From Nostoc sp. UHCC 0702 (GTDB lineage Bacteria; Cyanobacteriota; Cyanobacteriia; Cyanobacteriales; Nostocaceae), in the NCBI GenBank assembly GCA_017164015.1, contig CP071065.1:2880501-2944500 (forward strand): 64,000 nt of DNA, written 5' to 3'. A model generated the notes under the pieces. That model was given only the letters and a program-made list of their open reading frames with translations. It had not been told where the DNA came from and searched no databases. The stretch's first letter is position 1. Every line of letters starts with the position of its first letter. A program made the translations under genes and the position numbers. This document shows, in pieces, positions 9,011-18,742 of the stretch.

Positions 9011-9673
9011 ATGCTTATACAGTTAACACCAGCCGAACAAAGAACAGTGCTACATAACATTAGCTGGGAAACCTTTGAGGCTTTGCTGAGAGATACAGGT
9101 GAGGATAGAGGTTCTCGGTTTGCTTATGACTGTGGCACTTTAGAAATAATGACACCACTTTTTGAACATGAAAACCCCAAAATTCAAATTGAACGATTTA
9201 TTTTAGTTTTAGCTGAAGAATTAGATATTCAAATTATAAGTGCTGGTTCCACAACATTAAAGCGTAAATTAGCTAAACGGGGAATAGAACCAGATGCTTG
9301 TTACTATATCCAAAATGAACTAGCTATCAGAGGTAAAGAAACTTTAGATTTAGAAACTGACCCGCCGCCTGATTTAGCAATTGAAATTGACATTACCAAC
9401 AGTTCAGTTAACAAATTTGGGATTTATTCAGCGTTGGATGTACCTGAACTTTGGAGATATAACGGAGAAGATTTAAAATTTTACCACTTAGTAGAAGGGC
9501 AATATCTTGAATGTGAGTTTAGTGTTGCTTTTCCTTTAGTTTCGGTAAATGAAATTAAGAGATTTATTCAGCAGAGCAAAAACATGGGTGAAATTGCTTT
9601 ATTGAAATCATTTCGTTATTGGGTGAGGAAAAAAGAGGAGAATTTAGATGTTGATTATTACTGTAGCTATTAA
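9011..9673 (+). CDS. Uma2-family predicted endonuclease
   Basis: 220 residues of the Uma2/DUF820 family, which has a PD-(D/E)XK-type core and is greatly expanded in cyanobacteria. Recognisable are GTLEIMTPLFEHE, KRGIEPDACYYIQN (the Asp position), PPDLAIEIDITNSS (the D...E-X-D/E core), and PELWRYNGEDLKFYHL. The C-terminal 40 residues are a family-atypical extension. Starts at ATG one base after the preceding stop. The role is unknown; members are usually scattered singly. Confidence 0.88.
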   Translation: MLIQLTPAEQRTVLHNISWETFEALLRDTGEDRGSRFAYDCGTLEIMTPLFEHENPKIQIERFILVLAEELDIQIISAGSTTLKRKLAKRGIEPDACYYIQNELAIRGKETLDLETDPPPDLAIEIDITNSSVNKFGIYSALDVPELWRYNGEDLKFYHLVEGQYLECEFSVAFPLVSVNEIKRFIQQSKNMGEIALLKSFRYWVRKKEENLDVDYYCSY

Positions 9674-9716
9674 TGATGACAAAAGCATTGCAATATACTA
9701 AACGCCATCTCTACAC

Positions 9717-9938
9717 TCACCTCAGAGTATCAGGATTTATCCCCAACTTTCGCAATTCTTCTGCTAACCTTTGAGCGTGTTGTTCTGCTGAGGTAGCCCT
9801 TTGTTCAGCAGCACTAGCGCGTTCTTCTGGTGACAGATATCTAACTTTTTGTGCATCATACCAATACAACCAATCCCGCCTAATTCCTTGATAAATTCCC
9901 CCTAACTTAGCAAAAGCTATCAGTGACCAGGGATGGGG
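9717..9938 (-). pseudogene. C-terminal remnant of a second Uma2-family gene
   Basis: The minus strand reads without stop through GIYQGIRRDWLYWYDAQKV, then the typical Ala/Glu-rich coil (EERASAAEQRA) and LRKLGINPDTL before a stop at 9717-9719. That is the characteristic tail of cyanobacterial Uma2 proteins. The reading frame is cut at about 9938, exactly where a TnpB fragment on the other strand begins, so insertion of an IS200/IS605-like element probably removed the N-terminal part. Confidence 0.8.
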
Positions 9939-9939
9939 G

Positions 9940-10374
9940 ATGTTTCAAACCATGCTCAAATACAAAGCCGAGAAATTTGGTCATACTTATCTTGAAATAG
10001 GTCGTTTCTTTCCATCTTCTCAACTTTGTAGCGAGACTCTACTACCAATCCCAATGCTGCAAAAAGGTTATGATTCATTGGGTGTAAGATTTGTAGACTG
10101 CCCTCACTGCAACAAACAGCATGATAGAGACATCAACGCTGCAATAAATATTAGAAATGAAGGATTGCGAATTTTGGTGAGCCAGTCGCTCAGAGGGGTC
10201 TCCCCAAGTGAAGTAACTGGCGAACTCGTAAGAGAGTTAGGAACTAGCTCTTCTGCCCTTGGAGGGGATGTAAGACCAAAGTCTTCAGGACGTAAAAAAT
10301 CTACGAAGGTCGAGGCAATCCCTGTTGAATTGGGAAGCCTACACTGTACCGAAAGGTCAGTGTAGGTAGTTCAC
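9940..10374 (+). mobile_element. IS200/IS605-like remnant with C-terminal TnpB fragment
   Basis: The 9940-10365 reading frame begins inside TnpB: MLKYKAEKFGHTYLEIGRFF, a zinc-ribbon region reduced to one clear CPHC pair, and the RuvC-III motif HDRDINAAINIRNEGLRIL. The N-terminal catalytic parts and any TnpA are missing. Downstream lies non-coding-like sequence, as in the 3' ends of TnpB elements that give guide RNA. The right end carries a hairpin, CCTACACTG...CAGTGTAGG (10338-10365), a few bases before TTCAC, which fits IS605-type ends. The end falls on the stop codon of hli. Confidence 0.78.
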
Positions 10375-10550
10375 AAGATACCCCAGAAATGGAGGAATCC
10401 TTGCCCAGAAAAAGCTTCAATCAAAATAATTGAGATAAAGCCAATCATTGCAAAGCGACCGTTCCAACTTTCACTCTCAGGAGTGAACCCAAAACGTACA
10501 CCCTTACGATCATTAGAAACAATAGACTTAGAAACTTTCAATTCTGACAT
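10371..10550 (-). CDS. hli: High-light-inducible chlorophyll-binding protein
   Basis: A 59-residue protein too short for most gene finders. It has a hydrophilic N-terminus, then a single transmembrane helix with the chlorophyll-binding signature E-x-x-N-x-R-x-A-M-I-G-F ([12 protein letters not shown]) and the C-terminus [11 protein letters not shown] typical of cyanobacterial HLIPs. These thylakoid proteins protect chlorophyll-protein assembly under light and other stress. The TGA stop lies within the TTCAC at the right end of the adjoining IS200/IS605 remnant, so the element inserted at, or just past, the 3' end without shortening the family C-terminus. Confidence 0.93.
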   Translation of the reverse strand: MSELKVSKSIVSNDRKGVRFGFTPESESWNGRFAMIGFISIILIEAFSGQGFLHFWGIL

Positions 10551-10680
10551 AAGTAAATATCCTTTGTTGAAGCGTTGTCTGTAACGTCAGCCTAATTTGA
10601 TTAGAAGCGTGTTTTGTAATAACTTTGTCTTGGTACTTATTGGCAATTTAGAGCAATGCAAGAGTTATATTCTGCTACAT

Positions 10681-10788
10681 TTATTGAGCTAAACCATCAT
10701 ATCTATTTGGATCTTTTTTATCCTTTTTTTTGTTGGGGTCTTTTTTGGGTTTTTTAGATTCTCGATTACCTTTTTTTTCCTTCGACAT
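10681..10788 (-). CDS. 35-residue lysine-rich small protein
   Basis: ATG preceded by AGGAGAACGTTG, a good ribosome-binding site. The product is 35 residues, over 40 percent lysine, with the repeated pattern KKPKKDPNKKKDKKDPN and the C-terminus RYDGLAQ. Very basic, no hydrophobic segment; it could bind nucleic acid or ribosomes, but I recognise no family. Similar Lys-rich micro-proteins occur in Nostoc. The A-rich run of codons makes a chance frame possible. Confidence 0.55.
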   Translation of the reverse strand: MSKEKKGNRESKKPKKDPNKKKDKKDPNRYDGLAQ

Positions 10789-11113
10789 CAACGTTCTCCT
10801 ACTTGAGTAAATAGTTAAAGTCTCAACATTCTGCTTGAGTAAATCACAGTGTAGTTTGTGAGATATTTTTTAAGGCAAAAAGAAAAGCATTTAACACTTT
10901 TGTTAGTATGGTGGTTTAAAACTTGCTACTAGTAGCGTAGCTGAGCAAGTGTAGTGCAAAGCTTTTTAATATGTTAATCGATGAATTGCTGGGAATTCTT
11001 AAACGTATGTTTTCATGTTTTCATCGTGGTTAAGTTTCCAGCAGTAAAAATGTGTATAACCTCGATGAAACTTCAAACGCTTCAGCATAACATATGCACT
11101 AAAAATGGTATGA
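10789..11113. other. Non-coding gap
   Basis: No reading frame or strong hairpin seen on either strand. It holds the leader of the small Lys-rich gene and the 3' flank of the RNA-binding protein gene. Confidence 0.4.
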
Positions 11114-11368
11114 CTAAGCTACATCTGCTATGGTCTTAGCTCTATTAACTTTGAGGCTATAACCCATCCATTCAATACCTCTTAATGCATGAATTGCTGC
11201 TACCTCTTCGGTATCTGTTTCCATTTCTACAACTGCAAATCCCCTCTTTGCACCATTTTTTTGGTTTGTAGAGACTAGAATTCTTCTAATAGATCCATAT
11301 TTTAAAAACACCTGTCTGATGTCCTCATCTTCAATTTCATGGGATAGATTACCAATATAAACTGACAT
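11114..11368 (-). CDS. RRM-type RNA-binding protein (Rbp family)
   Basis: 84 residues, a single RNA recognition motif with RNP2 as VYIGNL (residues 3-8) and RNP1 as KRGFAVVEM (residues 41-49). Cyanobacterial Rbp proteins of this size bind mRNA and many are cold-induced. It lacks the glycine-rich tail, ending at TIADVA. Its RNP1 has Val-Val in place of the more usual Phe-Val, so binding may be weaker than in the rbpA-like gene at 12178. Both genes share a leader element just upstream of the start codon. Confidence 0.92.
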   Translation of the reverse strand: MSVYIGNLSHEIEDEDIRQVFLKYGSIRRILVSTNQKNGAKRGFAVVEMETDTEEVAAIHALRGIEWMGYSLKVNRAKTIADVA

Positions 11369-11383
11369 AAAATATCTCCCAAT

Positions 11384-11410
11384 TGCAAGGACGTAGAGAT
11401 TTAGATTTGG
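11384..11410 (-). promoter_or_regulatory. Shared leader element, rbp copy 1
   Basis: On the minus strand TCTAAATCTCTACGTCCTT lies about 20 bases before the GGGAGA ribosome-binding site. Nearly the same words occur in the leader of the 12178-12477 gene. A conserved 5' UTR element is known for cold-regulated rbp genes of Anabaena; assignment here is by similarity of the two leaders only. Confidence 0.5.
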
Positions 11411-11869
11411 AGAGGCGTTTATCTAGTCAATTACTTGACCAAAAATATTTCTCAACAAGCTAATAATAACATACTTTAGAAAGTTAAAACATACTTAAGT
11501 CAATAAGAGACTGTAGGAATGCTCATATCTAGCACCAGCTTTTTGACCTTCCAAAAAATAAATTTCACAGGCTTTTAGCTCAAATCATATAAATGTGACT
11601 AAGAAAGTGTTTGATTCCGTTGGAACGGACTTGTGCTCTTAGCAAGAGAATTTATTTTATGGCGGTATATAGGGTAAGTGCAAGATATAAAAATGTAAAT
11701 TATTACCCTAATTTTACCTAACTAAAATATAAGATTCATCCACATGAATCCTGAAGATTTACTTGTGTAAACACGCAATTTAAAATTAACTCAAACTAAG
11801 AGAACTTCCAGTTTTAAATCTGCTTTTGAAGTAGTTACAACGTTAGAGTGATGATGCACATGCTTGGAC
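11411..11869. other. Non-coding gap between rpsU and rbp gene
   Basis: No credible gene on either strand. Presumably holds the promoter of the 11114-11368 gene (a TTGACT lies on the minus strand near 11430) and the 3' end of the rpsU transcript. Confidence 0.4.
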
Positions 11870-12058
11870 TCACTTGCGAAAATTTTTCTTACTCTGTCTG
11901 TGCCTCGCAACTTCCTTGCGTTTGCGTTTTTGCTCTGGTGTTTCAAAATGACGATGCTTCTTCATATCTGGAAAAATACCTGCCTGAGAAACTTTTCGCT
12001 TAAAACGACGCAAGGCTGATTCAATTCCTTCATTATTGTCTACTAGTATTTGGGCCAT
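11870..12058 (-). CDS. rpsU: 30S ribosomal protein S21
   Basis: 62 residues, basic, with the S21 pattern [15 protein letters not shown] and the C-terminal [13 protein letters not shown]21 is a small-subunit protein near the mRNA exit region. It follows the rbpA-like gene on the same strand; the rbpA-rpsU order is known in Anabaena, where S21 and the RNA-binding protein are linked to cold response. A hairpin with T-run between the genes suggests partial termination, which would make less rpsU than rbpA transcript. Confidence 0.97.
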   Translation of the reverse strand: MAQILVDNNEGIESALRRFKRKVSQAGIFPDMKKHRHFETPEQKRKRKEVARHRQSKKNFRK

Positions 12059-12112
12059 TCCATGTCCTTATTTGATTAGTAATGGTTAGTGTTAAATCAT
12101 ACAGGAAATCTG

Positions 12113-12140
12113 AGAAAAAAAGGCAGACAATGAGTCTGCC
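12113..12140 (-). terminator. Intrinsic terminator or attenuator between rbpA-like gene and rpsU
   Basis: On the minus strand GGCAGAC, five bases, GTCTGCC, then TTTTTTT. A perfect 7-bp GC-rich stem followed by a U-run is a standard rho-independent terminator. Since rpsU lies just downstream with no obvious promoter of its own, incomplete termination is likely. Confidence 0.82.
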
Positions 12141-12177
12141 CTTAAGACTTTAGAGTATAAATTAGTGAGTTCAAAGT

Positions 12178-12477
12178 TTAGTATCGGTTCTGAACACCAT
12201 AGTTGCTTTGGTTCCCACCAAACGAACGTCTGTCTTCTCTGGGTCTAGCTTTGTTCACTTTCAGGTTACGTCCCATCCACTCAGCACCATCAAGAGCCTC
12301 GATAGCAGATGCTTCTTCAGCATCTGAACCCATTTCTACAAAAGCAAAGCCACGCACACGACCTGTTTCACGGTCAGTAGGTAGCGAAACCTGCTTTATA
12401 GAACCATATTCTGCAAAAACGGCTTTTAGAGTCTCTTGTGTAACTTCATAAGAGAGGTTACCTACGTAAAGTGACAT
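12178..12477 (-). CDS. rbpA: RRM-type RNA-binding protein RbpA-like
   Basis: 99 residues: an RRM with RNP2 LYVGNL (3-8) and RNP1 RGFAFVEM (41-49), both canonical, then a short Arg/Gly/Asn tail (DRRSFGGNQSNYGVQNRY) as in the cold-inducible Rbp proteins of Anabaena. Likely role is mRNA binding and stability at low temperature. The ribosome-binding site is GGAGA. Leader shares an element with the 11114-11368 gene; rpsU is downstream past an attenuator-like hairpin. Confidence 0.94.
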   Translation of the reverse strand: MSLYVGNLSYEVTQETLKAVFAEYGSIKQVSLPTDRETGRVRGFAFVEMGSDAEEASAIEALDGAEWMGRNLKVNKARPREDRRSFGGNQSNYGVQNRY

Positions 12478-12495
12478 AAATTATCTCCAAAATTA

Positions 12496-12525
12496 AAAGT
12501 ATGTAGAGATTTAAATTTCGGAGAC
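12496..12525 (-). promoter_or_regulatory. Shared leader element, rbp copy 2
   Basis: The minus strand reads TTTAAATCTCTACATACTT ahead of the GGAGA site, matching the copy before the 11114-11368 gene. A TTGACA box lies just upstream (near 12532 on this strand). The shared words point to common post-transcriptional or promoter control, likely cold-related; this is inference. Confidence 0.5.
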
Positions 12526-12529
12526 AAGC

Positions 12530-13560
12530 CTGTCAATAAAAAAACTAAAAGCTTGTTAATACTAAAAACAACATTTGTGTCCGAATTTCATTCTCATATT
12601 CAACCTTAACACGATATTCACTCACTCCACAGAATATCTCTCTAAAGCGTGAGTTGCAGATTTTACCAGGTTATTTTTTCTATACGCACCTATTTTTTAT
12701 GCTTTTTGTGTATATATTATTACTATATGTTAATCATCTCATGTGCAGATTTGAGTTTGGATGATAGCAATTGTACAGAAAGCTTTTCACTACTCAAAAT
12801 TGTTATAATTCGTAGCTTTATGTATTGTCCAAAGCTAATAAAATTTGCAAAATGAGATTTAATCAATAGTATTAAATATACTCAGGGGAAAATTCTGGTC
12901 AATAAAAAAATATTTTTACTCTGGGTCGCTAAATTAGTAAATGTATGTTAATTTGAAAAGAGGAATCAAAAAAGTAAGAATGCAAAAAGACTTCAAGACA
13001 AAGATTGAGGTAAATTCGATCAAGTCCTTTTGCTCTGGTAAGTCCGCTTCAATATCGTTATGCTTTTTATAACGATAAATAAAAGCCAGATAAGCAAGAT
13101 CAGCACCTTAGTTAGAACTTAAAGTCACCCGTAGCTTGCTTAGGTAATAGTCAGTAAAACTTGGCTAGCCTAGATAGTTTAACTGCCAGATACCATTACT
13201 CTTAGAGTCTAGGGAGAAAGACTCTTAGTACAGCCTGGCAATCCGAAATAAATTAGAACGGTTACTGAACTTAGTACAAGTGAGATTAACTATTTTAATC
13301 ACTCTAACTATGTTCTAGCAGTTGCTTACTGTGGAAATGGAAACTTCAAGCAGAATAGATACCGTTCACCAAAATTCAGGAATTTAACCATATTGCCAAA
13401 AGTCACCAATACACTGCCCAAACCCTAATTTTAGGGGTTGCTAATGCAGAAATTAGCTTCTAATCGAGGATTTTTTCTCTGCATCAATAGCGATATGATT
13501 AAGTGATTTTTAAGGAATAGCCGTAAGAAATACCAACAAGCGATCGCTCGGTATTTTAGG
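12530..13560. other. Long non-coding region upstream of nifH, left part
   Basis: No gene supported. Short open frames exist, but with poor composition and no ribosome-binding site. One clear hairpin, ATCGTTAT with a 7-base loop and ATAACGAT (13054-13076), and a TTAGAACTTAAAG-type AT-rich stretch are seen. Its function is unknown. Confidence 0.4.
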
Positions 13561-13583
13561 ATATCGGCTGGTGCGATCGCAAC

Positions 13584-13709
13584 TAGAAGTTATAAGCAGC
13601 CATAACATAAGCAACATCAGGAAAGTTGTAACGACGATTTCCATTGAGAGTGAATTGCAATTTTGGTTGGTTGGGTTCAGGGTAAAAACCCTGTGCAAAT
13701 TGAAATTGC
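13584..13709 (-). pseudogene. C-terminal remnant of a decayed protein gene
   Basis: The minus strand encodes QFQFAQGFYPEPN followed by PKLQFTLNGNRRYNFPD and ends with AAYNF at a stop codon. The reading is too protein-like for chance: it alternates polar and hydrophobic residues and ends in Phe, as outer-membrane beta-barrels do. An in-frame stop and likely frameshift lie upstream, and no N-terminal part is found. Family not identified. Confidence 0.45.
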
Positions 13710-13744
13710 TACTGTAACCACTCTTAAGGCTTGAGCAACCCATG

Positions 13745-14959
<1,215 letters not shown>

Positions 14960-14973
14960 ATAATCTAATGTGA

Positions 14974-14997
14974 TAGGGTGGGTTGCGGCTCACCCTT
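14974..14997 (+). terminator. Candidate nifH terminator
   Basis: AGGGTG...CACCCT pairs around a GC-rich loop, 15 bases after the nifH stop, followed by a loose CAATTTTT tract. Moderate quality. Confidence 0.5.
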
Positions 14998-15376
14998 CCT
15001 CAATTTTTGCCAGCTGTGGAATACTTTGGTGGTTGCTACTCACTTATAAGTAGCAATCAGCATTTCATAGTTTTCTATAGCGGTTCTCACTTCATTTCGC
15101 CAGATATTCAAAGCCCATCACCCAATCCCCACTAACTTATTAGAGTGAAAAGTTAGCTTTTTGAGAGGTATGTTCTAGACAGCAATCAACACTCGAAATT
15201 TGCCTCTCGACAACTACCATGAACTGGAGTGCGCGGAGAAAAGTGAAATTTTATAAAAAAGACTTATTACATATATTAGCTTTATTGATAAGACATTTGT
15301 TAATATTTTTTAATACTCTGTTAGCATTTCCTTAGATAGCAATCTAAATCAAGATTGCAAGGAAAGCGACTTCATT
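14998..15376. other. Non-coding gap after nifH
   Basis: No reading frame or strong repeat; a short AT-rich promoter-like stretch precedes the small HTH gene. Confidence 0.35.
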
Positions 15377-15565
15377 ATGCAAAGGCAAGGTATTTCTCTG
15401 GCGGAGGCGGCAAGGCGTTTAGGCGTGAGTCAGAGCGTTTTGTATCTAGCTATGCAGAAAGGACAAATCTCTACATTGAAAACAGATGGAAGAACTGTTA
15501 TTTCTAGTGGAGCATTAAGGGAATATCAAATTAGGGAATCTTCTATCTCTGATTACAGACTCTAA
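15377..15565 (+). CDS. Small excisionase/MerR-like DNA-binding protein
   Basis: 62 residues. Residues 5-45 (ISLAEAARRLGVSQSVLYLAMQK) form a helix-turn-helix of the Xis/MerR type, followed by a short wing (TLKTDGRTVISSGAL) and a variable tail. Such proteins act as recombination directionality factors or simple transcription factors. No integrase or recombinase is nearby. Its neighbours are nifH and another small protein, so a role with phage-like elements or local control cannot be separated. Confidence 0.7.
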   Translation: MQRQGISLAEAARRLGVSQSVLYLAMQKGQISTLKTDGRTVISSGALREYQIRESSISDYRL

Positions 15566-15740
15566 GCATTTTAGGTTTCACTACCTATTGATACAGTTTT
15601 AAATATCGGTAAGCGCTCAAATTATTAGTTTCTTGACTGCTGGGTATTGCTAACTCCATTCTGGTTAAGAACTTGTATAAAACTGTACTAAAAATAAAAG
15701 TGAAACTATTTGAGACCCATTGTTCTTAAATTTTGCAAAT

Positions 15741-15929
15741 ATGCCTTCAATCACCTACAATCGTACCGATAGCCAGCAGCCGCAAACCATCATCATTAAA
15801 GATTATGTTATCCGTCCGGGATTACACATTCTTACCCACGAGCAGATCAGGTTAGTGCGTGAGCAAATACAGCACAATGACAAGCTTGAATATTTAGTAA
15901 ATCAAGGTGTCATTAAATTGAATGGTTAA
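15741..15929 (+). CDS. Small hypothetical protein
   Basis: 62 residues from the ATG at 15741 (a TTG seven codons earlier is less likely). The sequence begins MPSITYNRTDSQQPQTIII and holds a VIRPGLHILTHEQ segment and a C-terminal helix ending with LVNQGVIKLNG. It resembles small head-tail-type phage proteins in layout, but no family is certain. It stands alone on the plus strand, 175 bases after the HTH gene. Confidence 0.5.
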   Translation: MPSITYNRTDSQQPQTIIIKDYVIRPGLHILTHEQIRLVREQIQHNDKLEYLVNQGVIKLNG

Positions 15930-16025
15930 CAAGCTCCTATACGGAGTTGATTGTGTCAGTATATTTAACTTAAAGGCAATGATGCTTGCATAAGGGAACT
16001 CCAAGAAATAAATTATCCCGGTTGA

Positions 16026-16091
16026 AGTAGGGGCGGGTTCACAAATATCCTCGCGCTATCAAGTGACAATATTCATCAACCCGCCCCTACT
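16026..16091. repeat. Long inverted repeat, AGTAGGGGCGGGTT type
   Basis: The 14-base arms at 16026-16039 and 16078-16091 are perfect complements around a 38-base loop. The GGGGCGGGTT words are a dispersed cyanobacterial intergenic repeat. A TGATGACTGATGACTG doublet follows directly. Confidence 0.7.
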
Positions 16092-16160
16092 GATGACTGA
16101 TGACTGTGAATAGTGGGATATTTTTTTCCTTATGATATTTCTCTGGTCATGGACGTAGAG

Positions 16161-16820
16161 CTAGTAGCGATAGTATACTCGTCGAGGTTGCCATACTAAA
16201 ACTATCTTGCCTCCTCTATAGGATTTACCCCTCAAGTTGTGAAAGGCAACATTAAGTTTATGGATACTACATAAAAGCTTTGTTGTTTTTGATTTGCCAT
16301 TAACTTCATACTTAATTGCGATCTCTAGGGCATACCCACGATTCACTACCTGCAACTTTTCAATCGGTACATTGTGTTCATCTTCGGATGTACAGGGAAA
16401 TATTCCTACATACTCAGATATCTCCTGATAGCATTTGATGTCACCACGGAAGTAGATATATTTAGAGGTACTATTGTCATGACTGGTTTCAATTTTTAAT
16501 TGTGGTTTGCCTGGAGAGTACTTTTTAACCTTTGTATTGTTAATTGAGGGTTGAAAAAGGTTGATGTAGTACCGTTCCATCTGGTCTAGCTGATGAGATG
16601 GGCAAGCCTTCCAAAATATTTTATAGTTTCGCTTACCATTTGACCTACTCAACTGAGCATATCTATGATGCCCGCGCCCACTCCATCGGGATTTTAAGTT
16701 AACTGCTTAACCGACGTACCAAATATTATCCTTGTCGTCAATTACTACGTAAATTCCTGAAAAGGAGGGTAACAAGTCTCTCTGTTTAAAGAGTAAACCC
16801 TGCCATTCTTTCCACTCCAT
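16161..16820 (-). pseudogene. GIY-YIG nuclease gene interrupted by one in-frame stop
   Basis: From an ATG at 16820 the minus strand reads LLPSFSGIYVVIDDKDNIWYVG, then TAA (16707-16709, codon 38), then continues in the same frame with AVNLKSRWSGRGHHRYAQL and FWKACPSHQLDQMERYYINL for 181 more codons to 16161. The GIY and YVG strands and the RW, HHRY and E-x-Y-I motifs of a GIY-YIG nuclease are all present; Gln (CAA) is usual at the stop position. The protein would be 219 residues. Downstream of the nuclease domain is a 110-residue C-terminal region. One point mutation or a sequencing error explains the break. Confidence 0.85.
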
Positions 16821-16899
16821 TTATGCAACCCTCTAAATGATATCTATCTACTCATACTTCCCCAACCCCTTAATAAAAGTATCAATTGTTTTACCCGCT

Positions 16900-16928
16900 G
16901 CCAACTGCCACTGACAACTGACAAATAA
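16900..16928. repeat. Short CTGACAA-type heptamer array
   Basis: Two to three units of the heptamer (CCACTGACAACTGACAA) just after the nadE stop codon on the minus strand. Same family as the array in sufD-sufS. Confidence 0.6.
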
Positions 16929-18641
16929 CTATTTTAAGGTAGGGGTAGGGACGTTGACAGTTTGATAAGCATTTTTGACACCAACCCACTTACTAGCAAT
17001 TGGCATTCGCCAGCCAGTACCAAAAGCGCGATCGGTAATTTTTAACCCGGGGGGTGCTTGTCGCCGCTTAAATTCAGCACGCGCTACCATTTGGATGACT
17101 CGGTTAACAATCGCTGCGTCGTGACCTGCATCGACTATCTGTGCAGCTGATTGGTGGTTGTGAATCAGGCGTTGCAAGATGTCGTCTAAAATCTCGTAGG
17201 GTGGTAGAGAATCTTGGTCAACTTGACCTGGTTTGAGTTCAGCACTGGGTGGTTTGGTGAGGACATTTTGCGGGATAATTTCATCATTGCGATTTAACCA
17301 ATGGCAAAGTGCATAAACGCGGGTTTTGGGGACATCGGCAATTACTGCTAACCCACCATTCATATCACCATAGAGGGTACAGTAACCCACAGCCATTTCT
17401 GACTTGTTACCAGTAGATAACAACAGATAGCCAAATTTATTAGCGATCGCCATCAATAAGTTACCGCGAATTCGGGACTGAATATTTTCTTCAGCGATAC
17501 CAAACTCAGTTCCTGCAAACAATTCAGCAAGGGAATTATCAAAGCCTTGCATTAATTCCCCTATGGGTAAGATATTAGTTTGGATACCCAAATTTTCGCC
17601 TAATGCTAAAGCATCGCTAACAGAATGTTCTGAACTGTAAGGAGAAGGCATGAGGACACCGAGGACATTTTCTTTACCGAGTGCAGCAGCAGCGATCGCA
17701 GCTACTAATGCAGAATCAATTCCTCCACTTAAACCTAGCACTACTTTAGAAAAGCGGCACTTGTAGGCATAATCTTTTACTCCCAAAACTAAAGCCTGCC
17801 AAATTTCTTCATCTTCTGTTTCATACTCTGGTGCTATAGAACTTAATTGCAAATCCTGCTGAACTTCATCAAATTCAACTAAGACTAAATCGCTGTCAAA
17901 ACCACAAGCACGACAGATAATTTCACCTTGGCGATTTAAGGCAAAACTGCGACCGTCAAAAATTAAGTCATCATTTCCCCCCACCTGATTAGCATAAATC
18001 AAAGGTTTTTGAAAACGTACTGCACTATGCTTCAGCATTTCCTCCCTAAAGTGCTGCTTGCCGACACTGTAAGGTGAGGCAGACAAATTCACAATTAAAT
18101 CTACGCCCAAAATTGCCAAATCAGCAATGGGATTAACTGCATAACTACGTTTGCCCCAAAATTCCTCATCGTTCCATAAATCTTCGCAAATAGTTACACC
18201 AATATCGATATTATCTAGGGTAAAATAATTAGCTTGTAACCCTGGTTCAAAATAGCGGTGTTCGTCAAATACATCATAAGTAGGCAAAAGACGCTTATAA
18301 AAAACTTGCTTGATTTTGCCTGATTCTAATAAAGCTATACCGTTAAATAAAGTTTTTCCACCATTAAGATGTGCTTTGGTATTTTCTTCAACCATTCCCA
18401 CCAATACAGCTAATTTTGGCGGTAAATTTCTCGCCAATTCTTGTAAAGTGATGCCTATTGCTTCCACAAAAGTGGGATTGAGTAACAAATCTCTTGGTGG
18501 ATAACCACACAAAGAAAGTTCTGGCGTTAACAATAAACGCGCACCCTCGGCTGCTGCTTGTTGTGCTATTTCCAGAATTTTTTGGGCATTTCCTGGCAAG
18601 TCACCAATTGTAGGATTAATTTGAGCGATCGCAATTTTCAT
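16929..18641 (-). CDS. nadE: Glutamine-dependent NAD+ synthetase
   Basis: 570 residues, two domains. The N-terminal glutaminase (nitrilase fold, residues 1-260) has Glu in TPELSLCGYPP, Lys in YKRLLPTYD and Cys in GVTICEDLW. The C-terminal synthetase (about 290-570) has the ATP-pyrophosphatase loop SGGIDSAL and STGNKSEMAVGYCT. It amidates NaAD to NAD using glutamine, the last step of the pathway. It is the last gene of the same-strand block pncB-nadD-nrtR-nadE; the 101-base gap to nrtR is filled by heptamer repeats. Confidence 0.97.
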   Translation of the reverse strand: MKIAIAQINPTIGDLPGNAQKILEIAQQAAAEGARLLLTPELSLCGYPPRDLLLNPTFVEAIGITLQELARNLPPKLAVLVGMVEENTKAHLNGGKTLFNGIALLESGKIKQVFYKRLLPTYDVFDEHRYFEPGLQANYFTLDNIDIGVTICEDLWNDEEFWGKRSYAVNPIADLAILGVDLIVNLSASPYSVGKQHFREEMLKHSAVRFQKPLIYANQVGGNDDLIFDGRSFALNRQGEIICRACGFDSDLVLVEFDEVQQDLQLSSIAPEYETEDEEIWQALVLGVKDYAYKCRFSKVVLGLSGGIDSALVAAIAAAALGKENVLGVLMPSPYSSEHSVSDALALGENLGIQTNILPIGELMQGFDNSLAELFAGTEFGIAEENIQSRIRGNLLMAIANKFGYLLLSTGNKSEMAVGYCTLYGDMNGGLAVIADVPKTRVYALCHWLNRNDEIIPQNVLTKPPSAELKPGQVDQDSLPPYEILDDILQRLIHNHQSAAQIVDAGHDAAIVNRVIQMVARAEFKRRQAPPGLKITDRAFGTGWRMPIASKWVGVKNAYQTVNVPTPTLK

Positions 18642-18647
18642 TGTTTT

Positions 18648-18741
18648 TAGTCAATGGTCAATGGTCAAGAGTCAAGGGTCAAGAGTCAAGAGTCGTCAAG
18701 ATAAGTTACTTTGGACTTTGGACTTTTGACTCTTGACTTTT
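18648..18741. repeat. GTCAAGA/GTCAATG heptamer array, inverted at the end
   Basis: Six to seven imperfect heptamers (GTCAATG, GTCAAGA, GTCAAGG) followed by the complement family (TTGACTC, TTTGGAC) so that the two halves can fold into a hairpin. Sits in the nrtR-nadE gap. Confidence 0.75.
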
Positions 18742-18742
18742 T

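Noticed and set aside
12649..12855. Short plus-strand frame after rbpA promoter
   Set aside because: Low-complexity AT-rich translation, no ribosome-binding site, no conserved look.
16700..16715. Recoded stop or selenocysteine in the GIY-YIG gene
   Set aside because: The codon is TAA, not TGA, and no recoding signal is seen; point mutation is simpler.
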